Below, piece by piece: positions 1 to 5,713 of a stretch of DNA of 7,545 nucleotides. The DNA comes from Luminiphilus sp. (lineage in GTDB: Bacteria > Pseudomonadota > Gammaproteobacteria > Pseudomonadales > Halieaceae). How positions within the stretch are numbered: position 1 is the first letter of the stretch; each line of letters begins with the position of its first letter. The notes below the pieces were generated by a model. The model was given only the letters and a program-made list of their open reading frames with translations, made no database searches and was not told where the DNA came from. The DNA is taken from contig JAHEJH010000074.1 in NCBI GenBank assembly GCA_024638905.1, positions 1 through 7,545 on the forward strand. The letters are read 5' to 3'. The translations under genes and the position numbers were made by a program.

Positions 1-305
1 CACGATTTTTAGTGCTGGGTAAGGAGAGTGTGCCACCCAGCGGTCACGACAAGACCTCTCTGTTGGTTTCTGCGCGCAACCGTCCCGGGGCATTGCTCGG
101 CCTGTTGCGTCCCTTCGAGGAAAACGGCGTCAGTTTGACGCGCATCGATTCCCGGCCCTCTAAAACCGAAAAGTGGACCTATGTGTTTTACATCGAGTGC
201 GAGGGTCACCTCGCCGATGATGTCATGGTGAAGGTGATTGGGCAGATCGAAGAACACTCGATCATGTTGAAGAGGCTGGGCTCTTATCCCCGAGCACCTA
301 TTTGA
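1..305 (+). CDS. pheA: P-protein (chorismate mutase/prephenate dehydratase), C-terminal regulatory part; 5' end outside window
   Basis: This is the last ~100 residues of the bifunctional enzyme that turns chorismate into prephenate and then phenylpyruvate, the committed route to phenylalanine in the cytoplasm. The reading frame is already open at base 3 with no stop before it, so the gene begins upstream. The GTG at 12 is not a real start, because the residues before it (RFL) match the family's conserved T-R-F-hydrophobic stretch. What remains is the end of the dehydratase domain (V-PPSG-DKTS) followed by a complete ACT domain. The two known Phe-binding motifs are visible: the GAL motif (RPGALLGLLRPF) and the ESRP-type motif, here IDSRPS, then KWTYVFYIECEGH. 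The end LGSYPRA is typical. Retention of both motifs implies feedback inhibition by Phe. The TGA stop (303-305) overlaps the proposed tyrA start. The chorismate mutase part cannot be seen. Confidence 0.95.
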   Translation, partial: RFLVLGKESVPPSGHDKTSLLVSARNRPGALLGLLRPFEENGVSLTRIDSRPSKTEKWTYVFYIECEGHLADDVMVKVIGQIEEHSIMLKRLGSYPRAPI

Positions 306-1204
306 TCGTGAACGCTGACCACGACCCCATCGTTGCTTTTTTGGGTCTCGGGCTGATTTCCGGGTCCTTGGCCGGTGCTCTCAAGCGCCGTAACTGGCGC
401 GCTGATCTCATTGCCTGGGGTCCGCGCGCGCCCTCCCTTGAGCGTGGGTTGGCCTTAGGTCTGATCGATCGTTTTAGTCTGGATCTGCCGGCCGTTGTGG
501 CCGAGGCTGATGTCATCGTCATCGGTGCCCCACCGGAGGCTACGGCTCAGCTGTTGCCAGAGCTACTGGATCTGGCGGCGTCCTCAGGGGAGCCCGTAGT
601 CACGGACATGGCCAGCATCAAAGGAGTGATTGTCGAGGCTGCGGGCACCGACTACCCAAGGTTTGTTCCCGGTCATCCCATCGCAGGTAGCGAAAACAGC
701 GGTGTCGGGGCTGCCTATCCTGAGCTGTTTGACGGGCGCGAGGTGATTCTGACGCCCTCTGGCGAGACCGACACGTCGGCACTCAAGATTGTGGAGCGGC
801 TGTGGGCCACCGCGGGTGCGCGCATTACGCATATGTCGGTGGAAGATCACGACGCGGCACTGGCGGCCAGCAGCCATGTACCTCATATGGTGGCTTACGC
901 GCTGACATCGATGCTCGCCGATCATGCGTTGTCGCCCATGAAGCATGGCGGGGGCGCACTCCGAGATATGACTCGTATTGCGGCATCAGATCCGTTGATG
1001 TGGCGCGATATTGCTTTAACCAATCGCGACGCCATTCTTATCGCCATGGATGCCATGGCACAGGAGCACGAACATCTGCGGACGCTGATCGCCGAGGCTG
1101 ATGGCGACGCCATAGAAACGTTTTTTGCTCGCTGCAGAGAGGTGCGGCGCAAGCACGACGACATTCTGAACCCTCTTAACCCCCAGTCGGAGCAGATGGA
1201 CTGA
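302..1204 (+). CDS. tyrA: Prephenate (or arogenate) dehydrogenase, monofunctional TyrA
   Basis: It oxidatively decarboxylates prephenate (or arogenate) in the tyrosine branch. The protein has 300 residues, with an N-terminal nucleotide-binding Rossmann domain and an all-helical C-terminal domain. The P-loop is GLGLISGS (residues 15-22), a version of the usual GLGLIGGS with Ser in place of the third Gly. Active-site motifs are present: GHPIAGSENSG (124-134, catalytic His in HPIAG), SHVPHMVAYAL (191-201), and RDMTRIAASDP (221-231, substrate-binding Arg). No chorismate mutase or ACT domain is attached. The end of strand beta-2 reads LIAWGPR, without the Asp usual in NAD-specific members, so NADP use is possible (inference). 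The start is TTG 302, overlapping the pheA stop as TTGA. GTG 308 is an equally possible start two codons later. Neither has a clear Shine-Dalgarno site, which points to translational coupling with pheA. In pseudomonads this protein is fused to AroA; here it ends at TGA 1202-1204, sharing one base with the aroA ATG. Confidence 0.92.
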   Translation: MIVNADHDPIVAFLGLGLISGSLAGALKRRNWRADLIAWGPRAPSLERGLALGLIDRFSLDLPAVVAEADVIVIGAPPEATAQLLPELLDLAASSGEPVVTDMASIKGVIVEAAGTDYPRFVPGHPIAGSENSGVGAAYPELFDGREVILTPSGETDTSALKIVERLWATAGARITHMSVEDHDAALAASSHVPHMVAYALTSMLADHALSPMKHGGGALRDMTRIAASDPLMWRDIALTNRDAILIAMDAMAQEHEHLRTLIAEADGDAIETFFARCREVRRKHDDILNPLNPQSEQMD

Positions 1205-2505
1205 TGCATTTTTATCTCGACCCGGGTGGCTCGCTCACGGGCCGCATTCGCGTCCCGGGCGATAAGTCGATGTCGCATCGCGCCATCATGCTGGGGTCAA
1301 TTGCCGAGGGTCGCACCACCGTGAGTGGCTTTCTGGAGGGTGAGGACGCACTGGCCACACTGTCAGCCTTTCGGGAGATGGGTGTGGACATTACGGATCC
1401 GCAATCGGGTCGACTAACGGTCGACGGCGTCGGTCTTCGTGGTCTGACTGCGCCCACACGGGTCATGGATGTCGGTAACTCAGGCACCAGCATCCGGTTG
1501 ATGGCGGGCCTGCTTGCCGGGCAGTGCTTCGACAGCATCCTGACGGGTGACGATTCGTTGCTGCGTCGTCCCATGGCCAGGGTGATTACCCCGTTGTCGC
1601 AAATGGGGGCGCTCATCAGTTCACATGAGGGCTGCCCGCCTCTGGAAATTCAGGGAGGCCGAGCGCTGGGCGGCATTCATTACGATATGCCGGTAGCCAG
1701 CGCGCAGGTGAAGTCCAGTGTTTTACTGGCGGGTTTGTTTGCCGATGGCCGCACCAGCGTGACTGAGCCGGCCCCCACTCGGGATCATACCGAGCGCATG
1801 CTGACCGGCTTTGGCTATGCCGTCGATCGTGATCAGGGCGTGATCAGTCTCGAGGGCGGAGGCTCGCTCAAGGGCACAGACATCGATATCCCCGCTGACA
1901 TTTCATCCGCCGCCTTTTTTCTGGTGGGTGCTTCGATTGCGCCGGGTTCGGATCTCACACTGGAACACGTGGGCATTAACCCAACCCGCGACGGGGTCAT
2001 CACCATTTTGCGTGCCATGGGCGCCGATATCGAAGTTCTGAACGAGCGACTGGTTGGGGGCGAGCCGGTCGCCGACCTTCGTGTTCGATATGCACCGTTG
2101 AAAGGAATCGAGATTCCTGTCGAGGCGGTGCCGCTTGCGATTGACGAATTACCTGCTGTGCTGATTGCCGCTGCCTGTGCCGACGGTGTCACCGCGCTGC
2201 GGGGCGCCGAGGAATTGCGGGTGAAGGAGAGTGATCGCATCGCCAGTATGGCTGAAGGACTGTCGCAGCTGGGTATCGACAATACCGTTCAACCGGACGG
2301 GATCGAGGTGGTGGGCGGAGACATGTCGGGAGGCGTGATCACCACCCATCACGATCACCGCATCGCCATGAGCTTTTCTATGGCGGCGCTCAGAGCGTCC
2401 GACCGCATTAAGGTGAGTGACTGTGCCCATGTGGCCACTTCCTTTCCCGGTTTTGCCGACCTGGCGTTGCAAACGGGCTTGCGCCTAGAGGTGGCCGACG
2501 AATGA
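1204..2505 (+). CDS. aroA: 3-phosphoshikimate 1-carboxyvinyltransferase (EPSP synthase), class II-type
   Basis: It transfers the enolpyruvyl group of PEP to shikimate-3-phosphate, the sixth step of the shikimate pathway and the target of glyphosate. The 433 residues form a full-length two-domain protein. Visible motifs are PGDKSMSHR (18-26), GNSGTSIR (91-98), LLRRPM (119-124), SAQVK (166-170), RDHTE (193-197), NPTR (259-262), catalytic Asp 314 in AIDELP, EELRVKESDR (336-345, with Lys341 and Glu342) and HDHRIAMS (383-390). The combination GDKS, SAQ-K, R-H-E and N-TR is the set used to define class II enzymes such as CP4. However, the residue matching E. coli Gly96 is still Gly (Gly94), not Ala as in CP4, so tolerance to glyphosate should not be assumed. 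The ATG at 1204 overlaps the tyrA stop by one base (TGATG). A GGAG at 1189-1192 is a rather distant ribosome-binding candidate. The stop overlaps the cmk start as ATGA. Confidence 0.97.
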   Translation: MHFYLDPGGSLTGRIRVPGDKSMSHRAIMLGSIAEGRTTVSGFLEGEDALATLSAFREMGVDITDPQSGRLTVDGVGLRGLTAPTRVMDVGNSGTSIRLMAGLLAGQCFDSILTGDDSLLRRPMARVITPLSQMGALISSHEGCPPLEIQGGRALGGIHYDMPVASAQVKSSVLLAGLFADGRTSVTEPAPTRDHTERMLTGFGYAVDRDQGVISLEGGGSLKGTDIDIPADISSAAFFLVGASIAPGSDLTLEHVGINPTRDGVITILRAMGADIEVLNERLVGGEPVADLRVRYAPLKGIEIPVEAVPLAIDELPAVLIAAACADGVTALRGAEELRVKESDRIASMAEGLSQLGIDNTVQPDGIEVVGGDMSGGVITTHHDHRIAMSFSMAALRASDRIKVSDCAHVATSFPGFADLALQTGLRLEVADE

Positions 2506-3179
2506 CTGGCACCGCGCCGGTGATTTGTATCGATGGTCCAAGCGGTGCGGGAAAGGGCACGCTCAGTCAACACCTCGCCGCTGAATTGGGCTGGCATCTG
2601 CTGGATAGCGGTGCGCTCTACCGCGTAGTGGGTTTTGCCAGCCGGCTCGCAGCCGTCTCACTCGAGGACAGCGATGCCGTTGCCGGCATTGCGAGATCCC
2701 TAGATGTCGATTTTCGACCGACCGATGACGGTGTTTCGGTGTGGTTGGCTGGTGACGATGTGACGGCACACCTGCGTACCGAGGAGGGAGGCCGGGATGC
2801 CTCGACGGTGGCGGCATTACCTGCGGTGCGGGAAGCGCTCCTGCTAAGGCAGCAGGAACTGGCCAGAGCGCCCGGGTTGATTGCCGACGGCCGGGACATG
2901 GGTACGGTCGTTTTCCCTTGGGCACCGCTAAAAATCTTTCTGACTGCCAGCGCTGAGGCGCGCGCCGAGCGCCGTTTCCATCAGTTGCAGGGCATGGGGG
3001 AGAGTGTTAGTCTCGCGCGCCTTCTGACTGACATAGAGCAGCGAGACGCCCGGGATCAGTCCCGTATCGTGTCTCCACTTGTGCCGGCAGAGGACGCCAT
3101 CGTTATAGACAGCACCGCGCTGTCCGCTGACGAGGTGTTGCAGGCAGCGCGCGACTTGGCAGCTGCACGCGATTTATAG
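2502..3179 (+). CDS. cmk: Cytidylate kinase (CMP/dCMP kinase)
   Basis: It phosphorylates CMP and dCMP with ATP, returning cytidine nucleotides to the pool for RNA, DNA and CDP-linked lipid and LPS precursors. The 225 residues are the usual bacterial length. The Walker A loop is GPSGAGKGT (residues 12-20). The CMP-binding DSGALYR follows at 35-41, and the inserted NMP-binding region carries RTEE (92-95) and an Ala/Ser-rich stretch. The conserved GLIADGRDMGTVVFP lies at 125-139, with Arg131 and Asp132 contacting CMP. The LID-type Arg-rich segment is around 154-190 (ARAERRFHQLQ, then RDARDQSR). The ATG at 2502 sits in an ATGA overlap with the aroA stop, and GAGG at 2488-2491 is a plausible ribosome-binding site. 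It is followed by the rpsA leader with no intrinsic terminator, so cmk-rpsA read-through transcription is likely, as in other gammaproteobacteria. Confidence 0.97.
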   Translation: MTGTAPVICIDGPSGAGKGTLSQHLAAELGWHLLDSGALYRVVGFASRLAAVSLEDSDAVAGIARSLDVDFRPTDDGVSVWLAGDDVTAHLRTEEGGRDASTVAALPAVREALLLRQQELARAPGLIADGRDMGTVVFPWAPLKIFLTASAEARAERRFHQLQGMGESVSLARLLTDIEQRDARDQSRIVSPLVPAEDAIVIDSTALSADEVLQAARDLAAARDL

Positions 3180-3180
3180 A

Positions 3181-3290
3181 GCGACGCATCGGAGTCACGG
3201 CTGGACCCCGCCGAAGCGTCAAGACCATAAACCCGGCTGGGTCTTGAAGCCGGCAGGAGTGATTTCACTCCGCAATTCAGGAATAGCATC
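3181..3290 (+). promoter_or_regulatory. Structured rpsA leader (candidate S1 autoregulatory region)
   Basis: The stretch between cmk and rpsA can form several hairpins, none followed by a T run, so they are not terminators. Hairpin 2 has a perfect 8-bp stem (3219-3226 TCAAGACC with 3240-3247 GGTCTTGA) and a 13-base loop. Hairpin 3 has a perfect 6-bp stem (3256-3261 GGAGTG with 3266-3271 CACTCC) and an ATTT loop, extendable by two G-C pairs past a bulged A. A weaker hairpin 1 pairs 3183-3187 with 3216-3220 and encloses 3198-3201 with 3210-3213; it competes slightly with hairpin 2. GGA triplets occur at 3191-3193 and in an apical loop at 3203-3205, and hairpin 3 buries an SD-like GGAG. The likely SD is AGGA at 3279-3282, 8 bases before ATG. 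In E. coli a hairpin-rich rpsA leader mediates translational feedback by S1; the same role here is inferred. The promoter cannot be fixed. Confidence 0.55.
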
Positions 3291-4964
3291 ATGAGCGAAT
3301 CCTTCGCTGAACTCTTTGAAGAAAGCCTCCAAACCGTCGACATGGAACCCGGATCAATTGTCACGGGTGTGGTGATCGATATCGATAATGAGTGGGTCAC
3401 TGTCCACGCCGGTTTGAAGTCAGAAGGGGTGATTCCCCTTGATCAATTTACCAATGCCAACGGTGAGTGCAGTCTCAGCGTGGGTGATGAAGTGCAGGTG
3501 GCTCTGGAGACCGTTGAAGACGGTTTTGGAGAGACCAAGCTTTCACGTGAGAAAGCCAAGCGCGCAGAAGCCTGGAAGGGCCTCGAAGCAGCGCATGTAG
3601 CTGATGAAGTGGTCATGGGCGTGATCAATGGCAAGGTGAAGGGTGGCTTCACCGTTGACATCGACTCTATCCGCGCATTCTTGCCGGGCTCGCTGATCGA
3701 CGTGCGTCCCATCCGAGAGACCACGCACCTCGAGGGCAAAGAGCTCGAATTTAAAGTTATCAAGCTCGATCAGAAGCGCAACAACGTGGTCGTGTCACGC
3801 CGCGCGGTGATGGAATCCGCCAACAGTGCGGAGCGCGAGGAGCTGCTGCAAAACTTGCAGGAAGGCCAGTCCGTGAAGGGCGTGGTCAAGAACCTGACCG
3901 ACTACGGCGCGTTTGTAGACCTCGGTGGTGTCGACGGGCTGTTGCACATTACCGATATGGCCTGGAAGCGTATCAAGCACCCGAGCGAGATCGTAGAAGT
4001 TGGCCAAGAAATGGATGTCAAAATCCTCAAGTTCGATCGCGAGCGCAACCGTGTGTCGCTGGGTCTCAAGCAGCTGGGCGAGGACCCATGGGTACAGATC
4101 ACTGGCCGCTACCCCGAGGGTAGCCGTGTTGTCGCCAAGGTTACCAATCTCACCGACTACGGCTGCTTCGCGGAAATCGAAGAGGGCGTCGAAGGTCTGG
4201 TACACGTCTCCGAAATGGATTGGACCAACAAAAACGTCCACCCTTCGAAAATCGTGCAGCTCGGCGACGAGGTTGAGGTGATGGTGCTCGACATTGACGA
4301 AGAGCGTCGCCGTATTTCCCTTGGCATCAAGCAGTGCAATCAGAATCCATGGGATGCATTTGCCGCAGATCACGCCAAGGGCGACAAGATCTCGGGCAGC
4401 ATCAAGTCGATCACCGACTTCGGCATCTTTATCGGCCTTGATGGCAATATCGACGGGCTCGTTCATCTGAGTGATATCAGCTGGAACGAAACCGGTGAAG
4501 AGGCCGTGCGCAATTACAAGAAGGGTGACGAGATCGAGACGGTGATTCTGTCGATCGATCCTGAGCGTGAGCGTATTTCGCTGGGTATCAAGCAACTCGA
4601 AGAAGACGCGTTCTCACTCTACGTTAGCGACAACGACCGTGGCAGCTTGGTAACGGGTACTGTGACAGAAGTTGACGCCAAAGGAGCGACCATCAAGCTT
4701 TCTGAAGAGGTCGACGGATACCTGAAGGCGGGAGACATCAGCGTTGATCGTGTCGATGATGCGCGCGCTGTCCTCAGCGTCGGCGATACTGTGGAAGCCA
4801 AAGTCGTCAATGTGGATCGCAAGAGCCGCGGACTAGGACTTTCTATCAAAGCCAAAGACATGGACGACGAGAAAGAAGCTGTTGAGTCGTTGAAGGAGCA
4901 GGATGAGAGTTCTTCACCGGGCACAATTGGTGACCTGATCAAGGCAAAAATGGAAGATCAGTGA
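3291..4964 (+). CDS. rpsA: 30S ribosomal protein S1
   Basis: This is the essential mRNA-binding protein of the small ribosomal subunit, which helps load mRNAs with weak or structured start regions. At 557 residues it equals the length of E. coli S1. Six S1 (OB-fold) repeats can be read, starting near residues 19, 104, 191, 276, 363 and 450. Repeats 3-5 carry the clear core pattern (DYGAFVDLGG-DGLLHITDM at 204-223, DYGCFAEIEEGVEGLVHVSEM at 289-309, DFGIFIGLDGNIDGLVHLSDI at 376-396), each closing with a RISLGIKQ-like strand. Repeats 1 and 2 are the divergent, ribosome-docking type (through S2 in E. coli). The tail after residue 520 is short and acidic. The ATG at 3291 has AGGA 8 bases upstream. 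Codon choice looks more selective than in the neighbouring genes, as expected for a highly expressed gene. A strong terminator follows 17 bases after the stop. Confidence 0.98.
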   Translation: MSESFAELFEESLQTVDMEPGSIVTGVVIDIDNEWVTVHAGLKSEGVIPLDQFTNANGECSLSVGDEVQVALETVEDGFGETKLSREKAKRAEAWKGLEAAHVADEVVMGVINGKVKGGFTVDIDSIRAFLPGSLIDVRPIRETTHLEGKELEFKVIKLDQKRNNVVVSRRAVMESANSAEREELLQNLQEGQSVKGVVKNLTDYGAFVDLGGVDGLLHITDMAWKRIKHPSEIVEVGQEMDVKILKFDRERNRVSLGLKQLGEDPWVQITGRYPEGSRVVAKVTNLTDYGCFAEIEEGVEGLVHVSEMDWTNKNVHPSKIVQLGDEVEVMVLDIDEERRRISLGIKQCNQNPWDAFAADHAKGDKISGSIKSITDFGIFIGLDGNIDGLVHLSDISWNETGEEAVRNYKKGDEIETVILSIDPERERISLGIKQLEEDAFSLYVSDNDRGSLVTGTVTEVDAKGATIKLSEEVDGYLKAGDISVDRVDDARAVLSVGDTVEAKVVNVDRKSRGLGLSIKAKDMDDEKEAVESLKEQDESSSPGTIGDLIKAKMEDQ

Positions 4965-4981
4965 TCGCTTTAGGGTAATGC

Positions 4982-5010
4982 AAGGCCGGCTTAATGCCGG
5001 CCTTTTTTTT
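4982..5010 (+). terminator. Intrinsic terminator downstream of rpsA
   Basis: The stem 4982-4990 (AAGGCCGGC) pairs perfectly with 4996-5004 (GCCGGCCTT) around the loop TTAAT. The downstream arm runs into eight consecutive T from 5003 to 5010. A GC-rich 9-bp stem with a T tract is the classic Rho-independent form on the + strand. It separates the rpsA transcript from ihfB, which therefore needs its own promoter. Confidence 0.95.
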
Positions 5011-5013
5011 GCC

Positions 5014-5043
5014 GTGACCAAATGACGGGAATGCCTCTATAAA
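5014..5043 (+). promoter_or_regulatory. Candidate sigma70 promoter for ihfB-lapA-lapB-pyrF
   Basis: Directly after the terminator there is a -35-like GTGACC (5014-5019, 4 of 6 to TTGACA), an 18-base spacer and a -10 TATAAA (5038-5043, 5 of 6). A second -10-like TAAAAT lies at 5050-5055 but lacks a matching -35. The 5011-5117 gap is locally AT-rich around 5036-5062, in contrast to the surrounding DNA. No convincing IHF consensus site (WATCAANNNNTTR) was seen, although ihfB is autoregulated in E. coli. The promoter call is by eye only. Confidence 0.45.
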
Positions 5044-5107
5044 CCCATTTAAAATGAATAACTTGCCAATGCTTGAGGCCTCGGCCAAAATGGTCACAGC
5101 GAACAAG

Positions 5108-5112
5108 AGGAG
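5108..5112 (+). promoter_or_regulatory. Ribosome-binding site of ihfB
   Basis: AGGAG within AAGAGGAGA lies 5 bases before ATG 5118. It is the strongest Shine-Dalgarno sequence in the window and decides the ihfB start against the upstream in-frame TTG at 5073. Confidence 0.85.
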
Positions 5113-5117
5113 ACAGC

Positions 5118-5414
5118 ATGACGCGGAGCGAATTGATTGACTTGATGGCCGACGGTCAGAGCCAGTTGAGCGCAAAAGACGTTGAGCTGGCGGTTAAATT
5201 GCTGATTGACCACATGGCGGAGACGCTGTCCTCCGGTGAGCGCATTGAGATCAGAGGTTTTGGCAGTTTCTCTCTGCACTATCGTGAGCCTCGCCAGGGT
5301 CGCAATCCCCGAACCGGCGATAGCGTGGCGTTGCGCGGTAAGCATGTGCCGCACTTCAAGCCGGGGAAAGAGTTGCGCGACCGGGTGAATCGGGCAGTTA
5401 AGTCCGGCTTCTGA
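5118..5414 (+). CDS. ihfB: Integration host factor subunit beta
   Basis: IHF-beta pairs with IHF-alpha (encoded elsewhere) to bind specific sites in the nucleoid and bend DNA sharply, acting in transcription, replication and recombination. The 98 residues match family length. The N-terminal helical dimerisation part (MTRSELIDLM, SAKDVELAVKLLIDHMAETL) is followed by the near-invariant GERIEIRGFGSFSLHYR (40-56). The beta-arm tip has RNPRTGD (62-68) with the intercalating proline at 64, and the end is VPHFKPGKELRDRVN (77-91). SFSLHYR and the sequence around the arm identify the beta subunit rather than alpha or HU. ATG 5118 was chosen over an in-frame TTG at 5073: the strong SD AGGAG (5108-5112) lies 5 bases before it, and the protein then begins MTRSEL as in homologues. 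It sits downstream of rpsA as in E. coli, but behind a terminator. Confidence 0.97.
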   Translation: MTRSELIDLMADGQSQLSAKDVELAVKLLIDHMAETLSSGERIEIRGFGSFSLHYREPRQGRNPRTGDSVALRGKHVPHFKPGKELRDRVNRAVKSGF

Positions 5415-5416
5415 CT

Positions 5417-5713
5417 ATGCGATGGTTGAGACAGGGGCTGACGCTGCTGCTTGCGGTTGGCGCTGTCGCCGCCGGCGGACTGTTTTCTCTTCAGAACACC
5501 GAAGAAATCCCCGTCGATCTCATCTTAGTGAAACTTCCTGCACAACCTGTCGCGATATGGATCCTGGCGGCATTGGCCGTCGGCGTCGTCATAGGTTTGG
5601 GTACCGGGACGCTGCTGGCACTTAGGCGCTCTGCGACGATCCGCCGACTGCGCAAACAGCGGGATCGCCTGCTTGCTGCGGCTGAGAAAGGAAGCGGGCT
5701 TGATTCTCAATAA
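5417..5713 (+). CDS. lapA: LapA family inner-membrane protein (DUF1049, YciS-like)
   Basis: This is a small inner-membrane protein of the lipopolysaccharide assembly module that works next to LapB. The 98 residues hold two hydrophobic membrane segments, about 7-24 (LTLLLAVGAVAAGGLFSL) and 44-69 (PVAIWILAALAVGVVIGLGTGTLLAL). Between them is the characteristic QNTEEIPVDL stretch; Q-N after the first segment is a family hallmark. A basic cytoplasmic tail follows (RRSATIRRLRKQRDRL, 70-85) that is probably a short coiled coil. The order lapA-lapB supports the call, since overall sequence similarity in this family is low. ATG 5417 lies 2 bases after the ihfB stop and has no good SD, so its translation probably depends on ribosomes finishing ihfB. 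The 3' end overlaps the lapB start. The exact biochemical role of LapA is unsettled even in E. coli. Confidence 0.85.
   Translation: MRWLRQGLTLLLAVGAVAAGGLFSLQNTEEIPVDLILVKLPAQPVAIWILAALAVGVVIGLGTGTLLALRRSATIRRLRKQRDRLLAAAEKGSGLDSQ
5688..5692 (+). promoter_or_regulatory. Ribosome-binding site of lapB, inside lapA
   Basis: AAGGA ends 7 bases before TTG 5700 and lies within the last codons of lapA. It is the main argument for the non-AUG start at 5700 and suggests that lapB translation is coupled to lapA. Confidence 0.6.

Noticed and set aside
3156..3180. Promoter-like TTGGCA (3156-3161) and TATAGA (3175-3180) at the end of cmk as an rpsA promoter
   Set aside because: The spacer is only 13 bases, too short for a normal sigma70 promoter, and the -10 matches only 4 of 6.
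3219..3247. The 8-bp hairpin before rpsA as a transcription terminator after cmk
   Set aside because: No T run follows the stem (it continues AGCCGGC), so it is better read as leader structure.
3795..4595. A 266-codon open frame on the - strand inside rpsA
   Set aside because: It lies wholly antisense to the certain rpsA gene. Its length follows from the biased codon use of a highly expressed gene, and it shows no recognisable domain or ribosome-binding site.
5014..5097. 7-base inverted repeat GTGACCA (5014-5020) / TGGTCAC (5091-5097) flanking the ihfB promoter region, as possible operator halves
   Set aside because: A 7-base match with a 70-base separation is quite likely by chance in a region of this size, and nothing else supports it.
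5073..5117. N-terminal extension of IhfB from TTG 5073 (15 extra residues)
   Set aside because: The extension has no counterpart in the IHF-beta family and no SD, whereas ATG 5118 has a strong SD and gives the conserved MTRSEL start.
5673..5699. Longer LapB from TTG 5673
   Set aside because: It would place nine mostly charged residues before the membrane anchor and lacks a good SD; TTG 5700 has AAGGA at proper spacing. It cannot be fully excluded.
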